Assembly: GCF_029867415.1 (NCBI RefSeq)
Contig: NC_081186.1
Location: 103,762,753 to 103,826,752 of the forward strand
DNA length: 64,000 bases
Source: Vicia villosa
Taxonomy: Eukaryota > Streptophyta > Magnoliopsida > Fabales > Fabaceae
Direction: 5' to 3'
Every line of letters starts with the position of its first letter. The stretch's first letter is position 1. The translations under genes and the position numbers were made by a program. Shown here piece after piece: positions 57,829 to 64,000 of this stretch. The notes under the pieces are model-generated. The model was not told the origin of the DNA, made no database searches, and worked only from the letters and a program-made list of their open reading frames with translations.

Positions 57829-60568
57829 ATGAAAATCCTCCTTCTAGTTTTTGTTACACTTTTAGCAACATGTCATGGTGATGTCCTAAACCATGAACAT
57901 GGTTCAACCAACAAAATTTTCCCACTCCGAATGAAAACTGGTCCAGGTGGACACTACATTCCAGAAGTGTCATGTTCTAGTTGGAGACTTGGTGTTGAAG
58001 CACACAACGTTATTAACTTCAAAACTGTTCCACTAGAATGTGGAGAATATGTTGGTAACTATTTGTTAGGTGATCAATATAGAGCTGACTCTAAAACTGT
58101 TAACCGTGAAGGTTATTATTATGCTAAGTCTCTTAATATAAGTGGAGATGGAAAAGACATATGGGTGTTTGATATTGATGAAACTTCATTATCTAATCTT
58201 CCATATTATGCTAAACATGGATTTGGGTATGCTCATGATTTTTTTTTCTTTTTTTATTCATGATAATATATTGATTAATCATTTTTTAAATTTATTTGAC
58301 ATTTATATGTTTATTGATTATAGGGTGAATCCATACAATGATACATTGTTTAATGAATGGGTTGGCCTTGGAAAAGCACCAGCACTGCCAGAGTCACAGA
58401 AATTATACAAAAAATTGTTGTCTCTTGGTGTGAAGATTGTGTTCTTAACAGGAAGACCACTCAAACAAACTGATATAACTGCTAAGAATTTGAAACTTGC
58501 TGGATATCACACATGGGAAAGGCTAATTTTAAAGTAAGTTTTACTTCTAAATTATATATACACACGTTGTATATTCTTTCAACCTATGAAATACAATTTC
58601 TGGTCACACCTCTAGGATAGGCGTGTCGCGGTGTCTGATATTTATATGATAATTGTCGAAAAGTCAGATACTAATATTTTATTCATAGAACAAGTGTTAG
58701 ACATAGACAAATATTTTAAAAAATATATTTATTCTTTTTCTTAAAATGCTTCATACCTTTTTTTAAAATATAATTGTTACACAAATTTAAGAAGATTAAA
58801 TATTATTAAAGAAATATTATCAATGAAGGATTAAAGGAAGACATAGATTTTTATTACAATAATTTATAATTTTTTTAATAATATATGTATAAGTGCAGGT
58901 CAATTATTATCGTATGTAACAGTAGAGCTGTCAAAACGGGTTAGTCCATATAGGCCGGTCCAATAGGCCTGAAAAATTATAGGGTTTGGACTTCAAAATT
59001 AGAACCCATATTTTTCAGGGCTTTTTTAGCCCAGCCTTGAAAAGTCCGCTACCCATTAGGGCTAGCCCATATGGACCGTGGGTAGCCCATTTGACCCGCA
59101 TAATCATAAATTTAAAAAAATATATTAAAATTTATATTATCTTACTCCAAAATAGCATATTGACTTTTCTCACTTCACTAAATTTTATTTCTATTTTATT
59201 CAATTTTTCTCTTTTAAATCTTATACATTAATATAATCAACATTTTTCATCGTATTATATTAGTTTTTCTCTTATAATAAATATTCAAGTATTATTTTAT
59301 ACAATTTAGACCTATATTGTATTTAGAAACACATTATAGTATTCATAAGAGATAATATAGTACTTAAAAATGTATTATGTTTAAAATAACATAATTTTTA
59401 ATTTTATTTATAATAAATATTATGGAGTTTTTATTTTAATTTTTTAAAATAAAAAGTCCATTTAGGGTCAGGTAGCCCGAAGTCCATTTAGAGTTGGGCT
59501 CGGGTAATAAATCTCGAGCCCATATTACACATGGCCTTTTTGGCTCAGCCCTAAAAAGCCTAGGACCCGTTAGGGTCGGGCCATTTAGGGTCAGATAGTC
59601 CATATTGACAGCTCTTGTAACAGTACTTAAATTCTAAAATTTTAAAATTATTGATGTTGAAGTGTTCGTGTCGTGTGTATTCTGATGTTGTGTTAGAGTT
59701 GATAGCTTTCGACCAAGAACAAAATAATAAAGTATTTTTATCTTTAATATTAATTTTGGGTTCTAATATTAATCTTAGGAGTTTATTTTGATCTTTAATT
59801 TAAAAATTGTCCAAATAACTTTTTTAGCTATCCAAAATGTGTTGTGGTAATCATTTTTGTCTATTTAACAATCAATTTTTAAAATTTTTTATCGCTAATT
59901 AAATATAAATATCAGCATAATACATTTTGAAGAATTAAATTTAAAGAATTGAATTGATATACACCAACCGTGCAAAGAATTTTTACACTATCAATTAATT
60001 ATAATCGTTAAATTTTTATTTTTATTTGACTTTTTTTATCATATTTAAAGGATCACCGATCATTAATAATTGTGAATGTGATCCAGCAGATAGTGTAAAA
60101 TATTCTATACCCACAGTATATATTCTAAATTTATCATTTGCATGGTATATACTATATATTCTATAGCTAAAATAATAAAATATTTTATGAACAAAATAGA
60201 CTAATATGATAAAAAATACACACTAGTGAATTATTTTTGACCTTTAAGCATTAAATATGTTTGTTTGGGATACGTGAAATCATTTGGATAATGATGTCTA
60301 ACTTACTCTGAAAACTATTTGTAAATATTATATATAGATAAAATAGCAAGTAAAATATCAAGTATAACACTGTTTATATGGTTGCAGGGATTTATCAATA
60401 TATCATGGTAAAACAGCAGTTACATACAAATCAACTGAGAGAAAGAAGCTTGAAAAAGAAGGATACAGAATTATTGGAAATATTGGTGATCAATGGAGTG
60501 ATATTCTTGGAACCAACACTGGGGATAGGACTTTCAAGCTCCCTGATCCTATCTACTACATCGCTTAA
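57829..60568 (+). CDS. Acid phosphatase D (HAD class IIIB, VSP-like), 3 exons, 262 aa
   Basis: Exons are 57829-58226, 58324-58533 and 60388-60568 (398, 210, 181 bp, same phases as gene C). Signal peptide about 1-17 (LLATCHG). Asp115 and Asp117 of FDIDET, LTGRP and GNIGDQWSD are all kept. Intron 2 is 1854 bp, against 90-245 bp in the paralogues, and contains a complete transposon (58924-59615) plus about 900 bp of AT-rich DNA. Splice sites GTAAGT and TTGCAG are intact, so splicing should still work, though long-intron effects on expression are possible. Confidence 0.92.
58924..59615. mobile_element. Non-autonomous DNA transposon in gene D intron 2 (hAT or MULE)
   Basis: Inverted ends AGAGCTGTCAAAACGGG / complement of TATTGACAGCTCT are flanked by TGTAACAGT (9 bp: 58915-58923, 59616-59624). 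If the left end includes the preceding T, the duplication is 8 bp (TGTAACAG) and the end TAGAGCTGTC is hAT-like. The interior has several GGGTAGCCC / AGCCCATA palindromic words. It is 692 bp with no transposase. Confidence 0.82.
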
Positions 60569-60769
60569 TTAATTAAGCTTTATCCATGGTTTAAATAATT
60601 AGCTTAGCTACTTACCGAATGGATTTTATTTTTCTATATGAATATTCCTGTCATGTAATCCATTATGAGCCCTTTTGATAGAAAGGTTTATCTCAAGTGA
60701 TATAAGTATTGAGTTTTTATTTTTAGCATTATCGTCTTGTTTAAATTTTTCCTATAGTCACTTGTGACA

Positions 60770-61110
60770 TTTGAAATGGTCTCAACATCACTAAAATCTT
60801 CCTTAGCCAGGCCTATGTTCCAATTCTAAACATATCCATTAGACTTCCCCATCTTTGCTATTTTGTAGGATGGTTAGGATGCAATTGAGTATATGCAGTT
60901 GGATATAGAATTTTTAATGGCTCTTGCCTCATCCAATTGCACTTCCAAAACCCAATATTTCTGTCATTGCCTAGTCTGCAGCAAACTTACTTGTTAAACC
61001 AATTATGATCCTCCAAAATACTCAAGCCTACACTTATCACATCCCTCCACCATAAGGACTTTTTGATGCCTTTTATTGAGCCTGCAGCTCCAAAATCTTG
61101 TCTTGTAAAT
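60770..61110 (-). pseudogene. L1 LINE ORF2 fragment (RT to zf-RVT linker)
   Basis: The minus strand reads SLWWRDVISVGLSILEDHNW, CCRLGNDRNIGFWKCNW and YPTAYTQLH, the segment between reverse transcriptase and zf-RVT in plant L1 elements, with stops. 60569-60770 is the 3' flank of gene D. Confidence 0.65.
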
Positions 61111-61910
61111 TGACATACTTGGGAGATAATAAACCAACCCAGATGGATAGCTTAAAGTTTTGTTATTCTCTTTACTTTTTGTGTAAACCCCTGTGTTCTT
61201 GCTAAAATTACCTTTTGGATAACCTTCTTGATGCTAGTCAAGTGAGGTCGCAAATGTATGGAAGTGTGTCTGTAACGAGTTTGTTATCAGTGTATTTTAT
61301 CCTCCATTTTTCAGATGCCTTCCTATTTGCTTTGGTATCCTTTATATAGCTTGTGTTTCAAATCTTTATCCATAATGAGTCGCCCCTTCGTCTCTCATGC
61401 TTAAATGTTTTAGATACCGCCTGCCATCACCATTATTGCCACCAATCATGCTCTAGAACAGCTCTACCATCACTTTCATAACCTCCGTGCAACTCTAGGA
61501 TTGTCTCTTAACCGTTACGTTGGACTACCAACTCGACTATCAAGCATCTACCAAGAGTCGAGTTATGTGTTCTATTCCGGGATCCTGCACGACTATGGCA
61601 CACGGGCAATAACTCGGCACCTTGTTGGTTAAGGATATTCCTACACCTCTGGTTTCACACCCTCGACTAACACTGAGAGAGATATCCCGACTGAACTAAA
61701 AACTCAACGAATTACATAAGCCCCTGAGGCTAAATCCTGAAAGGAGGAAATGTTCAGACAAAGAATCCTGAAATGATTGTCTAGCTCAGACTTGATTTGT
61801 CTAGAGATCGTCCATAGTCCTCGGCTTGATGTCGTATGACGGTGTGATCAGCAATGACTGTGAATATCTTACAAGATTTCTCCTTTCTCTTCGTAATGAT
61901 GAATTTTTAT
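61111..61910. other. Unassigned, GC-richer repeat-like DNA
   Basis: 61420-61720 contains CTCGACTA and CTCGGCAC-type repeated words and resembles an LTR fragment. No coding similarity was recognised. Confidence 0.35.
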
Positions 61911-61914
61911 GGAA

Positions 61915-63790
61915 AAACTAAGGCCACAAGAAGCATGAAGTGGAAGGAAGCTCGGAATCTCTCACCTCAACATGTTTGGAAGCATTGCCTATCCCCATGT
62001 TCCAGGCGGAAGAAGAACAAAGCTCAATGATAAAAGTGAGAAGTATATGTTCATGAGTTACGACTCAAGCTCCAAAAGGTACAAGCTCTATAATTAAAAT
62101 AATGGAAAGCTCTTCATAAGTCGCGACGTGGAGTTCAAAGAAAAAGATGAAGTGGAACAACCAATGATAGAGGAACATATTACACCACCTACCTCACCGA
62201 CACCAAGGTTGGATGAAATAAGATCAAGTGAAAGGACATCGTGACTAAGGAGCATTGAAGAGCTTTACGAGGTAACTGAAAACTAAAATGACATTAACCT
62301 CTTTTGATTTTTTGGTGATTGTAAGCCTTTAAGATACCAAGAAGCGATAGAAAACATAAAGTGGAGAGACGTTATGGACGAAGAAATCAAGTCAATCACG
62401 AAGAATGATACGTGGGAACTTACTACACTTCCACGAGAACACAAAGCAATCAGAGTAAGATGGATGTATAAAGCAAAGAAGAATGCAAAATGAGATGTGG
62501 AGAGATACAAAGCAAGATTGGTGGAGAAATCATATAGTCAAAGATAAGGAATTGACTATGATAAGGTATTTTCTCCCTTTCCTCGACTTGAAACTATTAG
62601 ATTGGTCATTTCTTGAATGGTTTTCTCAAAAAAGTTTATATCAGACAACTATTGGGCTATGAAGTAAAAGGGCAAGAAGAAAAAGTCTTGAAGTTGAAGA
62701 AGGCGTTGTACGGTTTAAAGCAAACACTGAGAGCATGGAATGTCTGAATCGACAAGTACTTTCAAGACGATAACTTCATCAAGTGCCCATATGAGCATGC
62801 ACTCTATATCAAAGTGCAAAGTGGAGATATTTTGATTGTGTTTGTACGTAGATGAGTTGATTTTCACAGGGAAACAATCCAAGCATGTTCGAAGAGTTCA
62901 AGAAAGACATGTCAAATGAATTTTAGATGACGAATACGGGACTTATGGAATATTATCTCGGCATCGAAGTAAAGAAAGAAAACAAAGGAATTTTCATCAT
63001 CCAAGAAGGTTATGGCAAAGAAGTCCTTAAGAAGTTCAAGATGGATGGCGCCATTCCAGTTGGCACCCCGATGGAATGTGGCAGCAAGTTGAGCAAGCAT
63101 GAAAATAGAGAGATTATGGATCCAACACTTTACCAAAGTTTGGTTGGAAGTCTATGTTAATTGACAAATACAAAGCCAAATATTCTCTATGATGTCGGAG
63201 TCGTAAGTCGCTACATGGAAGCTCCAACAATAACTCACTTAAAGGCGGCAAAGAGAATTCTTCGATATATCAAAAGTACAACAAACTTTGGCTTGCATTA
63301 TTACTCTTCTAAGAGTTATGATATTGCTGGCTATAATGATAGAGATTGAAGTGGAGACTTGGATGATAGAAAAAGCATTACTACTTTTGTGTTCTTTATA
63401 AGAGATGCTGCTTTTACTTGGATGTAAAAGAAGCAACCAACAGTCGCACTATAAACTTCTAAAGCTGAGTGTGTCACCGCCACATCATGTGTTTGTCATG
63501 CTATTTGGATAAGGAACTTGTTGAAAGAGTTAAGAATGCCACAAGAAGATCTAATAGAAATATGTGTTGACAATAAATCAACACTTTCTTTAGCAAAGAG
63601 TCTCGTCTTTAATGAAATAAGTAAGCATATAGACACCTGTTACTAGTTAATAAGATAATGCACCGAGAAAAAGGAAGTGAAGTTGAAGTATGTGATGTCT
63701 CAAGATCAAGCTTCCGACATTTTCACCAAACCACTCAAGTTAGAAACGTTTATGAAGCTAAGGAGTATGCTTGGAGTCACAAATTAAATT
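61915..63790 (+). pseudogene. Tork-like Ty1/Copia: integrase end, RT and RNase H, degenerate
   Basis: The order runs: integrase C-terminus (HLNMFGSIAYPHVPGGRRTKL; NGKLFISRDVEF), RT start (YQEAIENIKWRDVMDEEIKS; NDTWELTTLP; AIRVRWMYKAKK), KALYGLKQ near 62702, a damaged YVDD region near 62850, then MEYYLGIEV, QSLVGSL, AAKRILRYIKSTTNFGLHY and RNase H (KAECVTATSCVCHAIWIRNLL; QDQASDIFTKPLKLETF). Single-base stops and shifts recur, for example near 62490, 62620 and 63159. The gag-to-integrase 5' half is missing. Confidence 0.9.
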
Positions 63791-63802
63791 TAAGGAGGAT
63801 AT

Positions 63803-64000
63803 TGTTGAAATATAATTAAACTTGATTTGGGCCTAACTTTATTATTTGGTTTTTTGGACTTAGTTATTTTGAGTGTTAATAATTTTGGGTAATGTTTTTA
63901 GAAAACTATAGCAGTGTTTAGAGTATCTAGATATTTTTTATGGTTGTAATATTTTCTAGAATACTCTTGAGATTTTTAGGATTGAGAATTCTCTAGAAAT
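63803..64000 (+). repeat. 3' LTR of the Tork-like Copia (truncated by the window edge)
   Basis: A polypurine tract AAGGAGGAT directly precedes TGTTGAAATATAATTAAAC at 63803, a typical LTR start. The LTR continues past the right edge. Confidence 0.8.

Overview
The window is nuclear DNA from a flowering plant, almost certainly a temperate legume. It is AT-rich and dense in retrotransposons. It holds spliced genes with GT-AG introns, plant-only transposon families (Copia, Sirevirus, L1 and RTE LINEs, CACTA, hAT, Stowaway, Tourist, TRIM), and secreted acid phosphatases of the legume vegetative storage protein (VSP) / stem 28-kDa glycoprotein type. Assignment to the pea-vetch-clover-medic clade is inference. 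There are no bacterial features.

The only host genes that look functional are four paralogous three-exon acid phosphatases. Gene A is at 20254-21303 (+), gene B at 37794-38792 (+), gene C at 45762-46891 (-) and gene D at 57829-60568 (+). All four keep a signal peptide, the DIDET nucleophile motif and conserved intron phases. A and B form one close pair (265 aa each). C and D form another (262 aa each) and are head to head with conserved promoters. Flanking DNA was duplicated along with A and B, and several flank blocks now stand without a gene (about 1785-2170, 23530-24440, 26005-26350), so the array was once larger or has been rearranged.

Layout. 1-920: 3' part of a plant mobile domain gene with an in-frame stop. 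1130-1660: palindromic repeats and an RTE LINE tail. 3340-18690: a decayed plus-strand Copia element split by four nested insertions, namely an LTR-like unit (3723-5056, target duplication ACTAT), a hAT element (5065-5392, ACTATCCA), a solo LTR (5951-7291, GTAAT) and a young 9.4-kb Sirevirus-like element on the minus strand (8835-18275, GAAAG). 19700-21900: gene A. 22080-26900: Copia gag and LINE debris, MITEs and microsatellites. 27045-30010: L1 and RTE LINE remains. 30900-33850: a degenerate Copia. 34400-37390: duplicated flank containing an empty-site paralogue of the Sirevirus insertion. 37400-40200: gene B. 40400-45300: gypsy-type remains and a truncated L1. 45700-47300: gene C. 47590-53310: LINE debris, a Stowaway MITE and a CACTA transposase pseudogene. 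53672-54145: a complete TRIM element. 54460-57170: a second mobile-domain fragment and a Tourist-like MITE. 57220-60570: gene D. 60770-64000: a LINE fragment and a Tork-like Copia running off the end.

The most unusual object is the Sirevirus-like element. It has two long intact ORFs, a 637-aa Gag and a 955-aa protein in the envelope-like position, but no protease, integrase, reverse transcriptase or RNase H. I saw only two differences between its 1253-bp LTRs. It therefore looks like a recently mobile non-autonomous element that must use polymerase supplied in trans.
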